Shown in pieces: positions 24,738-36,932 of a stretch of 64,000 nt of DNA. Numbering within the stretch: the first letter of the stretch is position 1; each line of letters starts with the position of its first letter. The stretch comes from Ciborinia camelliae. Its lineage: Eukaryota > Ascomycota > Leotiomycetes > Helotiales > Sclerotiniaceae. The position numbers and the translations under genes are program-made. Location of the stretch: assembly GCA_025890175.1 (NCBI GenBank), contig JANPYM010000006.1, positions 2,306,565 through 2,370,564 of the forward strand, in the 5' to 3' direction. The notes under the pieces are model-generated. The model was given only the letters and a program-made list of their open reading frames with translations. It was not told the origin of the DNA and did not search any database.

Positions 24738-25667
24738 ATGGTTTCTTCATCTTTTCTTTGGGCCATCTTTGCTCTGGGAGCAGCGGCTCTTCCGGCTCCA
24801 ACCTTTACATTTTCGTCGGGTGCAGCAAAACCCGCTGAAAAGCAAGTGATATCCGAATATTTCGACATGTTGGGTCACAAAGTTCAAGCAGGAAGGAAAA
24901 TGTCTCATGCTCCTGTGTGCAATCTCAACAACGCCGCTCAACCAGTTCTATGTATGCTTTCCCTCGCCTTCCATTCCACATTTCATCACGTCTTCCAAAC
25001 TAATACACTCCTCACAGCCCCAACTCCATTGCCCGGACCCTCAACAGGCCTCACTTTAAAACACGTCGCCATCGGCCGAGGGACCCAAAATTACACCTGC
25101 GGCACCAACGCAACAGCAGCACCCGCCGCCGTGGGCGCAGTAGCAACGCTCTTCAACGCCTCCTGCATCGCATCCACCTATCCGGATCTCCTCTCCATCC
25201 TCCCCAACGTCGCCCTCCAATTCGATCTCGACCTCTCCCCCTCCATCACCGAAAACCTCCACCCCGCCGATCTCATGCTCAGCGGTCACCATTTCTTCAC
25301 CAATTCCTCCACCCCGTTCTTCGATCTCAACACCAAGAATTGGGAACTAGGACGAGGGGGTTTTGCGAAGACCGATGGGCTTGCGGCTCCAGCCGGCGCA
25401 TCGGTGGGGCAGAATAATCAGGGGTTTGGGGCCGTGGCTTGGTTGAAGTTGACGGCGAGGAATGGCGCGACCGGCGGTCTGCAGGAGGTTTATCGAGTCA
25501 ATACTGCCGGGGGATCTCCACCGGCCACTTGCAAGGATAATTTGGAGAGCAGCTTTGATGTGCAGTATGCAGCTGAGTACGTTTTATCTTCCCAATCGCG
25601 TCGACGGTTTCTCGGTGTGGTCAATATGCTAACGTCGCTCAGATACTGGTTCTATGAAGAAGCATAA
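24738..25667 (+). CDS. Secreted DUF3455-family protein
   Basis: Exons 24738-24951, 25018-25576 and 25643-25667 encode about 265 residues. The N-terminus (SSFLWAIFALGAAALPAP) is a standard signal peptide, so the product is probably secreted. The block GLTLKHVAIGRGTQNYTC, a later GGFAKTDGLAAP, and the QEVYRVNTAGGSPPATC region are characteristic of the fungal DUF3455 family, sometimes loosely called malate dehydrogenase-like. I know of no established biochemical role. Several N-glycosylation sequons (NYT, NAT, NAS, NSS) are present. The first intron is 66 nt and stop-free, so an intron-retained reading is possible. The last coding exon is only 25 nt (YWFYEEA). The long open frame upstream of 24738 has no ATG-led support, and 24738 opens the signal peptide. 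Confidence 0.85.
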   Translation: MVSSSFLWAIFALGAAALPAPTFTFSSGAAKPAEKQVISEYFDMLGHKVQAGRKMSHAPVCNLNNAAQPVLCMLSLAFHSTFHHVFQTNTLLTAPTPLPGPSTGLTLKHVAIGRGTQNYTCGTNATAAPAAVGAVATLFNASCIASTYPDLLSILPNVALQFDLDLSPSITENLHPADLMLSGHHFFTNSSTPFFDLNTKNWELGRGGFAKTDGLAAPAGASVGQNNQGFGAVAWLKLTARNGATGGLQEVYRVNTAGGSPPATCKDNLESSFDVQYAAEYVLSSQSRRRFLGVVNMLTSLRYWFYEEA

Positions 25668-27050
25668 ATAGGTATCTATCCACATCAATATCAACATCAA
25701 CATTTATATCTCTACCTCAATCCACCAAAAATATCACCACGAATAAACACGACGATAGACAGAGAGGAAAGCAGGGAGGGAGTGAGGGAGTGAGGGGGCT
25801 GGCTTTGGCAGTGGATATAATCATTTCTTTTCCATCTTTCGACCCGGAGGCGTCAATTTTATTGCATTTGCGCGGCGTTCGGGGTACCTCACATTATTAT
25901 TTCCTTATCAATTGGGCGGTTTAGTTTTATATTTATATTTTTAGTTTTTTTTTGGGGGTGGTTTTTGATATCCCGTTTGTTGCGGAAGGAAGGAAGGAAG
26001 GAGGGAAGGAAAAAAGGAGGGTCTTGCGATTGGATACCATGGGATTGGGATTGGAAAGGAAAGGAAAGGAAAGGAAATTTTAGTGCGATAATTAAATGAA
26101 TATGAACATCAAATGCATATGATATGGTATGAAATGAAATGAAATGAACATGAATTGGGATTGGGATTGATTAAATATTGGGCACTTTGGTCTTTGGACT
26201 TTGGTATTTGTGTGAAGATAATCCATCCATCGTGATGATACTACCTACGAGGTAAAATAAGTAAGGTATCAATTAACTGAAAAGATGGGGGATGGATGGT
26301 GTCTTACTTACTTACACCATACCATCTACTTACTTACTGACTTTCTCACTTTCTTACTTCTAGGTAGGTAGGTACTTAGATACCCGACATCTTCTACCTC
26401 CCTCCCTCCCTATATACCCATATATTTTAATAACGCCTACCTATTATTTCCCTTTCCTTTTCTTTTCCCTATCTATCTCCTTCCAACAAACCCGACCCGA
26501 CCCGACCCGACCAGACTAGACCAGAACAGACCAGCATAGCAACAATATACGATCCATATCCTCAAAACTCAAAATTCGAAGCTCGCTAATAATTATGTAA
26601 GATTGAGATGTGAGTGAAAGAAAAGCGAAAAGCGAAAAACAAAGAGACGAAAGGCAAGGCGAGGGAACTAGGAGGGAGAAGAAAGAGGTGATGGTTTCAT
26701 GTGCAAGGAGATAGATTTTTTGTTAGGTAGGTATGATGAGAACTGGAAATAATGTTGTTTGTTTTCCCCATCGAGGTGATGAAACAATCAGTAGCAGCAG
26801 CAGCAGTAGCAGCAGAGAGAATATCCCCCCCTCCAAATAACTCCCTGGGAATAATAGTATATGAATTTATTTGATCCTCTCCCATCCATCCACTTCACCA
26901 ACCTCAAATGTGCAGTCTAATTTACAGCTCGAAATTTCCCCTTTTCCCTAATCAGCTAACGGTATGCATGATGTGGTATCATCTTGATCGAATATCACTT
27001 TACTATCTATCGTACCCTCCCACCAGTCAGATTCAAAAGTGAGAGTGGAT
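25668..27050. other. Convergent intergenic region with purine repeats
   Basis: No gene is supported between the convergent DUF3455 and Ctr9 genes. Simple sequence is abundant: GGAAGGAA near 25985-26010, AAAGG repeats at 26053-26076, GAAAT/GAAATGAA near 26130-26150, CTTACTTAC near 26303-26365, CCCGA repeats near 26489-26515 and CAG triplets near 26790-26815. The flanks should include both 3' UTRs. Confidence 0.55.
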
Positions 27051-30000
27051 CTACTCGTCATCGTCATCATCTCCTGCCCCGGTCCCCGCCATTGGGGTAT
27101 CGCCGTCTTCATTTGCTGTACCCGGAGAATTCTCGGTTTGACCAGCAGATCTAGCTTCAGCTTCAGCTTCAGCATTCTCATCATCCTCGTCATCTTCAAT
27201 GACGCCTCTTCTACTCTTCCTCGTGCTCTTAATTACTTGCTCCTCCTCATCACTATCACCACCCGTGGCAGTAACCTGACTCGTAGTAGCCCCCTCCATT
27301 TCAACATCCTCCTCTCCAGCCTCTCCCTCCATTGCCTTCCTCGCCTCTTCAGCTCCATCGTCTCCATCGCTATCACTCTCCACCACAATTTCACTGCTTT
27401 TGTACTTATTCTCCTCTTTCTTTTCCGCCCCCTTCTTAGCCAACCTTCTCTTTTTGGTCTTTGGCTTATCCTCCTCACTGCCACTGCCCCTCCTCGCTTT
27501 TCTACTTCTCCTTTGTGATCTACCTCCCTCTTCAGCGCCCGAATCCTCATCGTCCGTAACTCCATCATCCTTCTTCTTACGTTTCCCACCACCCGATCTC
27601 CCCTTGGCAATCTTCTTTCTCTTCACCCTCTCACCAGTCTCACTATCCGTAGTCATTTCTGCAGCTTCTCTTGCAACATCATCAGCCGCTCTAGCTTGTG
27701 CCAATTCGCGATCCCTCTCAGCGATCTTCTGTCGCTCTTCCGCAATTTTTGCCTTGCGTTCACGTTCGGCCTTTTCAGCCGCCTCGCGCACTTCTTCTCT
27801 TCTTCTTAATTCGGCCTCTCTCTGTTCCTTGGCTGCCTGGATTTTTGAGGCATTCTTTTCTTCGTATTCCTTTTGGGCTTGTATCGAACGTTCCAATTGG
27901 CGACGCATCGTATTTCGTGCCATGTTGGCTCGTTGCTCGATATCGTGCTTAGGGTACGGCGGACTAGGATGCTGGGCAATAGCATCGAGAGCTTCAATGG
28001 CATCTTCTAGGCCCTTGGCTGCACCTTTGACTTCATCGAGAGATCTTTGAGTTTCCGGTAAATTATAAATTGTCGTCGCCAGCTGGAGTTGTACAAATGC
28101 AACATTGAATTTGTAGTGAACTTGATCAGGCGTAATTTCGAGAGCCTATTGAAATTAGCGTCGAAATATAAAATTTTAGAACGTAACATACCTTCATCGA
28201 GTAGTCGAGGGCACTCTTGAACGCCGATAAGCTCTTCTCTGCCTTTCCTTTGGAAAGCCAAGTTCGTCCCAAACAAGTCAAAATATGACTATCGTGAGCT
28301 CGATCTTTCGTCAAAGCAGCCTCATAATGTTCAATGGCCTTTGAATACTGTCGCGTCTCCGCAAAACTATGGCCGAGGTTGACAAAAACACTTGGATCTT
28401 TGACTGTGTCTCGTACTTTCACAAAAATGGAAAGGGCGGTTTTGAAGTCCTTCTTGTCTTCTATGAGAGCAATTGCAACACCCTGGGCAGCATAAGCGCT
28501 CTTAGGATCCAACTGTAAAGCTTTATCAAAGAATTCAACCGCCTTAGTGTAGGTTTTGCTTCGCGCTTGCTTGTCTGACTCGGAATCACGACGCATCTCA
28601 CGAGCAGCCATGAGGTTGATATTGCCCATACCAATCAAAGCATATCGATCATGTTTGTCATACTGTTGCAAAGTATGCTTGTAGTGACGATATTCCGGAT
28701 CCTCGTTGACATTGCTCGACCTCTTTCGAGAGTGCATACGTCCTAGATACCAACCATACAATGCTCGCACCTCGAGGTCAGCCGAAGACTCTTTGTACAG
28801 AGTAGAAACAGCTTTGGGTCCTTCTTCTTGTCGGTCCCGACGGAGTGCAATATATGCCAAACGTGTTTTAGCATCAGTATAATCACTGTGACGGCCTAAT
28901 AGCCCTTCGTAAACAGTCTTGGCTTCGTCAGGCATACCGCTCGCTTCATAGGTTCGTCCAAGATTGAAACTGATGGTAGTAACTAGTGCATCGGTATCCA
29001 TACCTTCAAGCTTTTCACCAGCTTTCACGCAAGCATTCAATGCAGCTTGGAACATTTCGCGAGCTTGATCGTATTTCTCGGATTGATAGTAAAAGCATCC
29101 GATATTGTTCAGCAACTGAGGGGATATGTTTTCGCGCATAGCGTTTTTGTACGCAACCTCGTCATCCATTTCCTCTGGTTTATCTGCAGCTGGAATTTGA
29201 TCAAATTCGATTTGTTCGACTTGCTGAAGGCACTGCAAGCTTTTCTCTGGTTGTTCAGTTTCATAGAGTCTCGCAAGGTTTAGGAGAACCGAAGCATCAG
29301 GGACAAGATTCTTTTTGGGGTCTTTCCATGCTGTACGGACAGTCTCAAGATAACCAATAGCTTTCCTAAATTCCGTGGTCTTGTCTTCCTTTGCCCCACT
29401 CTCCTGGCTGCTGAATACTTCTTCCGCATACAAGGTTCCCAGTAAAATCATTGCCTCAATGTTCTTGGATTGTTGAAAGATTTTTTCGAGTCGCAATTTC
29501 GCTTCGCCGAAGTCGCCTTTCAGTACAGATAACTGCGCAGCTCCGAATTTAGCGGGCATATACCCTCTGTCTACACCACCGCGCGCATCATCAGCCCGGC
29601 CGTAGTAATCCAAAGCCTTCTCGTAGTTCTCATCAAAGTGTTCTTTCCTCGCAAGCAAATACCATCCATCACTTGCAATTGCATTGACGTCTGTATATTG
29701 AATGGCCTTTGTGGCTAGGGCTTCAACATTTGGCATCGATTTTCGCGATAAGAAGTATCCAGCAAAAGTAGCACAAGTTAAAGGCATATCCTTATCAGCT
29801 TTGTAAGATCTCTGGGTATACTCAGTCATGGCCTTTTTGTATAATTGAATGAACTCGGGACTATTCGTTGGTACGTGTGCGCTTTGGTCGAGATAGAACT
29901 GAGCGAGTAATATGTTTGCGACCTTTGAATCCGGATTGATTTCTAATGATCGTTCCCACGCGATTTTCGCATCCTCCTTAAAACCTAATTGCCAGAAACA

Positions 30001-30807
30001 ACAGCCAATTCCAATTCTTGGATCGGGGTCTACCAGATCCGGCATCGACCGTAATGCTTCTTGGTATCCCTCCAAAGCCTCTGCGTACTTGCCCATTGAG
30101 AATGCAGCTCTCGCCTTACCCAAGACTGCCAGCATATTCCTGCCATGCGAAGCCTTAATTGCATCCTCGAATGATTTTTGGGCTCCCCGCAAAAGCTCTG
30201 CCTTCTCAGGATCTAGTGCGCCGGGCGCTGTGTTATTTTTGGGGAACGGTCGAGTAGAAGCGCGAAGGAGCTGCAAGACACCTCGAGCTAGAAAGAGCGG
30301 CGGAAAGGATGGATTGATCCGGGAAGCATCGTTCAAATTCGACGTCGCCATCTTCAACCAATCCTCTTTCGTTTTGATTTCATCCCCATCCGCCACGCCA
30401 TCTGGCCGATGGCGAGGTGCCTCCTTACTCTTCCAGAGATACATCCAGCAAAGACATGTGAGCATGCTGAGTCTCTCCTTATTACCACCGCGCATAGCAG
30501 ATTGGCCTTTCGTCAACATCTCAATTGCATGATCGACCTTCTTCTGCTTCGCGTATGCCAGTGCAACCGTCATCCAATATGTGCGAGCCGCGCCTTCGTT
30601 TTCGAGTAACGTACATAGTTCGGTAGGATCGTCTAGTAGATCTTCGAGATCAATTTCGACTGCCTGATCATCGTCTTCTCCAGTCACTGGAATATCGATA
30701 GCTGAGGGAATGTCGGAAAATCGTTTGCTAATCATTCTTCCATTCGAGTTCCCAGCATCGTAACCGTTTGCGCCGCCATTGACATGGCCATTCTTAGTCG
30801 CAGACAT
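27051..30807 (-). CDS. CTR9: Paf1 complex subunit Ctr9 (TPR protein)
   Basis: Exons 30807-28192 and 28145-27051, with a 46-nt intron (GTATGT...CAATAG), give about 1236 residues. Ctr9 is the TPR scaffold of the Paf1 complex, which travels with RNA polymerase II and is needed for H2B ubiquitination and H3K4/K36 methylation. The N-terminal block VEIDLEDLLDD...LLENEGAARTYWMTVALAYAKQ fits Ctr9. Many TPR pairs follow (for example KYAEALEGYQEALRSMPD, KAVEFFDKALQLDPKSAYAAQG). Across the splice comes the ALEITPDQVHYKFNVAFVQLQLA helix. The C-terminus has a long Glu/Arg/Lys coiled coil (from about residue 945) and a highly acidic, Ser-rich, basic-patch tail. The ATG at 30807 is the first in frame. Strong assignment. 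Confidence 0.95.
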
Positions 30808-31579
30808 GATGTTGGCTTGCTATTTGCGCGTGGTTGAGTATTCGAGGGAGCCTGGACGATTGGCGCAATCAAAGAGCTGGGAGAGTCGCGTCGAGGATCA
30901 ACCTATTGAATTAAGTATTCATCGAGTTCAGGATACCTGCATCTGCAAAGTTGGATATTTCGTAGAAAAGCCGATAAAGATGAAAAGTAAGGTCAACCTC
31001 AAGATGATATTATTTTGCCGTATGCAATGCTGAAATATCGAAGATAAAACTGACAGCCTTTGAATACGGTTATTCAGGACAACGCTATAAATTTAAGCTC
31101 GGACCTTTATCTGCAAAGGTGAACACTAGTCCTAACAGAGTTTGACAACACCATTGGATGATATCGGTACGTGGACCTGGGCGATATCAACAAGATCTTC
31201 TATTCAGTGCACCTTTTAGCAAACCTTGCTGTGCAACATAAATTTTTACTATGCAATCTTTCATACAATTAGTAATTTTATAGAATTTCTTGATTTCAGT
31301 CAACAGACTGCAGCTACGGAAAATTATCTCTCATGCATCTCATTCGCTTCTATTAAAATACATTCTAGGCGAGGGCCTTTTTGATAAAGTAGAAAAGCCT
31401 TCCTCATGCCTTCGCATCAAATGCGCAAATATATTTTTCCACTTCGAGTGACTCCCTTCCATGTGATGTTAACGCCACTAAAAAAACAACATACACGGAT
31501 CCTACGTGTGAGAAAAGGTAACCCAGTAACCCCTTTACACCTCCTGTCATAAATCACAATGAATCTCATAGATGAGTGT
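30808..31579. other. Ctr9 promoter and remodeller 3' flank
   Basis: About 770 bp between two minus-strand genes. It should contain the Ctr9 promoter and the 3' UTR of the Snf2-class gene. No open frame here looks real. Confidence 0.55.
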
Positions 31580-34500
31580 CTACTCATCATCGTCATCGTC
31601 GTCACTTGGAATACTACTAGTTCTGCCATTTGCCTGTTTATTAAATGTAAGCTTCAACTTCGTGGTCGGTCCCGGCGCTGGCATGGGAGTACCAGCACTA
31701 GTAGTAGGAGCTGTTGAACCGCCATTGCGTGAAGTTTCGTCGCCCTCAACACCAAGTTCCGGATGTTCGTTGATTTCGTCTTGAATTCGAGACTCGCACT
31801 CCTCCTACTCTTTGTTAGTATTGTGATATTCATGGATATCAATTTAACTTACGCTGATTGCGACAGCATCGACATAGATCAAGCTTCCATCTTCATTGTA
31901 TGTCTTAGCATTGGTGCAAAGAGTGTCGATATCTTTCTTGAAATCCTGAAGACTGTTGTATTCTCTCTTGTTGATTTTCTTTTCAATGAGCTTCATGGCG
32001 ATTGGTTCCTTGATGATCAAATAATAATCTGGGAAGTCTTTCTTCGAAGGCAAGGAAACAAATGGAAATATGATCTCGCGAGTTGTTTGCTCTCCTTGTG
32101 AGTCTGGGGATTCGGGCAGAGATTTCAAATGCATCAGATGATCAAAGACAATCTTCAGACTGGCCTGGAGAGTCATACGATTCTTGGGCGTCAAGATATC
32201 TCCGTTGGGAATCCTGGGTGGGCGTCCAGGGCCACCACGCTTTCGCTTTGGCGGTGGTTCATCATCAAAGTCATCAGCCTTACGCTTCTCAATCTTGACT
32301 CCTGGTTTGCGACCGCGTCCCTTCTTGGGTGTTGGCTCTGGCTCTGGCTCAGGGTCTTCGGAGCTATCACGACTGCCAGCTGGTGAAAGAGGGCCATTCA
32401 GTTGACCAGCCTTTCTTGCCTTGTTTCGTTCACGGCGCTCCGCCCTAGCTGCTTTGCGAGCTGCTGCTGCTTCTGGAGAATCCTCATCATCATCCACAGC
32501 CATAGTCCATTGCTCCTCTGTGAGACCATCATCGTACTTGACGCGAGTGCGCTCTCTTGCACCACGACCTTGTGGTGCCTCAGGTTCATCAGATATAGGA
32601 TTCCCATCTGACATGTAAATTTCAGGGAGCTCACTTTCCGCCATGAGACGAGGAATGCGTTTGCTTTGAGGATTATTGCCGTATATTAGATTCTTGTTTC
32701 GTTCCTCGTCCATTTCTCTAAACTTGATGATCTCCTCGTCAGAACGTGCTAAGATCTCATTAAGCTCTTCATCATCCATGTCATCCTGCTCCAAAGACTC
32801 GGCAGCTTCAGCCGATTCCAACATAACCCTAAGCATCGCGTCACGATCCGTTTCAGATGACTTGTTGTCGAATCTACCAGCTTGAATGACCTTGCCATCC
32901 ATATCGAGCTTGAACTTTGCTCTTTCCAGGATCTTCTCCTCGACCGAATTGGAACTGATAAGTCGAAGAATACGAACTTCATTCTTTTGGCCAATACGAT
33001 GAGCACGATCCTGAGCCTGCAAATCTTGATGAGGATTCCAATCCGAATCGTAGATGATGACAGTGTCAGCAGTCTGCAGATTCAAACCTAGACCTCCGGC
33101 ACGAGTTGACAGCAAGAAACAAAAGTATTCTGAGTTCGGTGCATTGAACTCCTTGAGGAGTTCAGAACGATCATCAGATTTAGTCGTACCATCCAATCTC
33201 ATAAATTTAATGCCTCTGTATTCCAGAAATTCCCCCATGATGTCCATAATGGCTGTCATTTGGAAAAACATCAAAACTCTGTGTCCAGTTGCTTGATACT
33301 TTGGCAGAATACGGTCGAGCAACTCGAATTTTCCTGCACTTCGCCATAATGAATCATTTATCGTGTTCTGAGGATTCATTTGATCCTCAACTTCGCCAAA
33401 CACGAAAGGATGGTTACAAAGCTTTCGCAATTGCATGATCATATTACTCAAACCTTTAGCTCCGGTCTTGCCTCCTTTGCCATCGCTGACAACAAGTTTA
33501 TTGTGGGTAACCATTTGTTTGTAGAGACGGGCTTGCAGAGCCGAGAATTTACACTTGATAACCTTTTCGGTCTTGTCGGGAAGATCCTTTTCGACATCCT
33601 TCTTAAGACGACGAAGCAAGAAAGGTCGTAGAACTTTGTGCAAACGTCTAATGACAAGAATTTGTTCTTCTTCAGTAAGTTCCATCTTATCTTGACCACC
33701 AGTGTTGGCAAATGGAGTATTAAACCATTCGTCGAAAGATTTGACGGACTTGAAGATGGTTGGGAGAACGAAATTGAGCAATGCCCAAAGCTCTGGTAAA
33801 TTGTTTTGGAGAGGAGTACCGGTAAGAATTAGACGGTAACGAGTAGTATAGTACTGTGTGAGAGTAGCACTGAGCTTGGACTGTGCGTTCTTCATACGAT
33901 GACCTTCATCAATGATCATATGCACCCACTTTATCTTACTCAAAATCGGTCTATCCTTGATAATGTACTCATATGTAGTCAAAAGGACTTGGAAGTTTCC
34001 ATAACGAATGTGGTTTTGCTGTTGCTTTCTTGTGTTTGGGGGACCCTTATAAACAATCTTGCCAATCGACGGGGCCCACTTTTCGAACTCAAGAGTCCAA
34101 TTCGTCAAGGTACTCAACGGAACGATAACCAAGAAAGGACCATTCTGCTTTTTGACCTCGATCAAATATGTAAGCAAACTGATGGTCTGAATGGTTTTAC
34201 CAAGACCCATCTCATCTGCCAAGATACCGTTCAAGTTGTTGTTGTACAACGAAATCATCCATTGCAAACCCTTCAATTGATACTCCTTCAAGGTACCACC
34301 AACAAGAATGCTAGGCTGTTTGGTAACCTCTTCCTTGATGCGATGGGCGACGGCATAGTAGTCGATCTTGCGTGTATCTTGTTCCTCTTCATCATCGTCT
34401 TCAGATTCATCCTCCTCAAAGTCACCACCATCATCACCATAGCGCTCGGCTGCTTTTCGCTGTTGTTCCTTGACGGATGCAGCAAGTTGAGATAAGAACC

Positions 34501-36003
34501 CATCTGTTTGTCGGAGTAAATGAGTAATACGAGTATCTTTTGCTTGATCTAACAACTTCAGGTATGCCTCCTCGTCGTTCGATTTCAAAGCTGCGAGACG
34601 CTGTTTTGCTGTTCGCTCAATACGCTTTTGTTCTTCCTTCTCGATATTTTGGTGTTGTGTTACCATCATACGGCCCAACTTAACCATCTTCTGTCTTTGA
34701 TTCTGGCCAGCTAAGTTGACCTCACGAGCATGATTGAGAACTGTTTGTAGATAGTCGGTGTGCTTCTTCTTTTCACGAGTCTCACGAGCGTCGCGTTGCT
34801 GCTTCTCTAATTTCTCGGTAATCCTAGCTTCGCGGAGTGATTGTTTTTTCATGCGGCGATACATGCTTCGGTTGGCTGTCATCGCTAGATTGTCGTATTG
34901 AATCATCTGTCTACCGACTCTCTCGCGCAATGCTTTCTGTTTATCGTACAACGCCAACATCTTCATCTCGATCAAAGCCTTGCGCCTGAGAGTGTCATCT
35001 GGTACCATATCATCGTCCCGTGCATCTAGATGCGCAATATTTGCAGGTAATGACCTCAATTCATTAAGCCTTGCATTCATACGACTGTGGATAATCTCGG
35101 CTCGTCTCTGGCGAAGTTCTTCAATGTTGACACCGGTTGGAAAAATAGATGGAATCATTGGTCGTTGTGATCGAGCCTTATGCGTGCCATAGCCGATTTC
35201 TTTCAGAAGACTCTCACGCGGGTCCTGGAATCCGGTATATTCGTGGATTTTGAGCCTCTGGACTTTTTGAGCTGCGGCAGCTTCTACTCCATTGGTGCTA
35301 GGCTGGGCATCCTCGCCGGGTTGATGAGAGGTGACTAGTGTTTGTTCGATCGGCGCAGGTAGCTTCTTTTGAGATGCAAATAGTTGCTGTTGAGTTTGTG
35401 CGGGGATTCCCATGTTCTTCGACAGACATTTGAAGGCATAAATCTGATACTTTAACATGCTCAGTTGTTCTGGTGAAAAATAGCCGGAGCTTATTCCAGT
35501 TGGCTTTTGAGAGCCAGGCGCAGGTTTGGATACGGCAGGGCCTGCTGAAATCGCGGGAATCGCTGAGGGGCCAAGTGAGGATGTAGCTGGTATTTGCGCA
35601 CCGGAGATCGAACTCGAGGTAGAGGGAGGTCTGACTAGATTTGAACTATTTGACGCGACACTATTTGAATTTTGTTGTTGCTGTTGCATCATCTGCTGTT
35701 GCTGTTGTTGTTGTTGTGCAAATGCAGCTTTCTGCCGATGCATGCGATAGGCTGAGAGAGTTTGATGGACCTTTATATATTCGGGGTCCTTTTCTGATAC
35801 GCCTTGATCTTTCATTTGTTTATATCTCTGCGAAAATCCATAGGTTAGTAAAATACACAATGGCAGAGTGTACAGAGGAAATAATCGAAAAGAAAATGTG
35901 GAAGGGGAGTTACCTGGAACAGAACTTGTATTTGCGGGCTCTCATTAGTCATGGAGGCACCAGGCTGTTGAAGAGCCGGCGCGTTCTGGATTGTCGATGC
36001 CAT
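31580..36003 (-). CDS. Snf2/Sth1-class SWI/SNF chromatin-remodelling ATPase
   Basis: Exons 36003-35914, 35827-31853 and 31804-31580 give about 1429 residues. Domains in order: a polyglutamine tract near residue 70; a QLQ domain at about 146-181 (GYFSPEQLSMLKYQI); an HSA region at about 344-414; the SNF2 ATPase from about 540 with Walker A DEMGLGKT (568-575) and box II DEGH (670-673); the helicase C-terminal lobe with STRAGGLGLNL and QAQDRAHRIGQ; a SnAC segment; two AT-hook-like patches (GRGRKPG, GGPGRPPR); and a bromodomain near 1259-1354. The tail ends in an acidic run. It is the motor of a SWI/SNF or RSC complex. I cannot decide between Snf2 and Sth1 by eye. The last splice (31852-31805) restores the bromodomain end, and the first exon encodes only 30 residues. 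Confidence 0.93.
35671..35720 (-). repeat. CAG/CAA tract encoding polyglutamine
   Basis: Mixed CAG/CAA codons, interrupted by two Met codons, encode glutamine runs near residue 70 of the Snf2-class ATPase. Such tracts are often length-polymorphic between strains. The codon mix suggests moderate stability. Confidence 0.85.
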
Positions 36004-36932
36004 GGTAGGGTAGGGAAATAAATACGTATCAGGTGGGTGTTGAGGTTGAGGTTGTTAATGTCAAGGGAAGCTTCAGCGCATATCAAAAGGTAGCCTTGCG
36101 CATGAGGTACAATGTTGGGTTGAGGCGCGTATGGTTCAATAAGGTGTATCGATCAAGTCAACACTGACAATGAGTGAACACGTCGATGGAGGGGGAAAAC
36201 GATTGTTATCGCGCGACCAAATGAATGGGCGCGTTCGGTGTTGATGTTGAATGACCTTTTGATAGATGCAACAACTTAACGCGATGTTTCTTTTGATAAA
36301 GTTGATATAATATAAAGATTGATGAGCCCAAAAGAGGCTTAAGTCGATGATCACAAACGTGGAAACTAGGTATTGAAAAAGTGGGAATTATTTCTCTACG
36401 ATACGATAATGAGTATCGTAAAGAAATAAAGATTGTGTTAGGATTGAAATTAAAATTGATATCGTTGAACTAAAGGGGGGGATGAGGGGGATTGGCGACT
36501 GTGGTAGGCGGTCCTTTTCATCGGTGGTTGTGGTTGCGGTTGCGGTAGAGCTGGAGTGAGTTTTTGTGGTTTGGACGCTTTTTTGCTGATGGGATGGATT
36601 GGGATGGATGGAGATGGAGGCAGTGCGTAAAAAGGTGGTTCCTAAATTACAGTCGGGAACGCGAAAATTTCAGCACGCCAGAAATGGACTTTTGGAGCTA
36701 AAATTTTACCGAGAGATCCATGTATTATTGGGTGCCTCACGTTTTTACAGTCACATGACCATATGATTCAGAACCAATACCTACCTAGGTAGCTACTAGG
36801 TAGGTTGGAGGTAGGTATTCACCCAAAAAACACTACTTGAGTAAACTTTGATATTATTCTTCCAAACGCCCAATACATACATACATTCATTCATTCATTT
36901 ATTAACATCCCCCAACTTCACCCATCCAAAAA
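36004..36932. other. Remodeller promoter and peptidase 3' flank
   Basis: About 930 bp upstream of the Snf2-class gene. It holds a GGTTGCGGTT run near 36522-36545, a TACCTAGGTA palindrome at 36782-36791 and ATTC repeats near 36883-36902. No gene is seen. Confidence 0.55.

Noticed and set aside
27039..28050. Plus-strand frames opposite the Ctr9 C-terminus
   Set aside because: These are antisense shadows of the Glu/Lys/Asp-rich tail, giving Leu/Ser/Phe-rich pseudo-membrane sequence.
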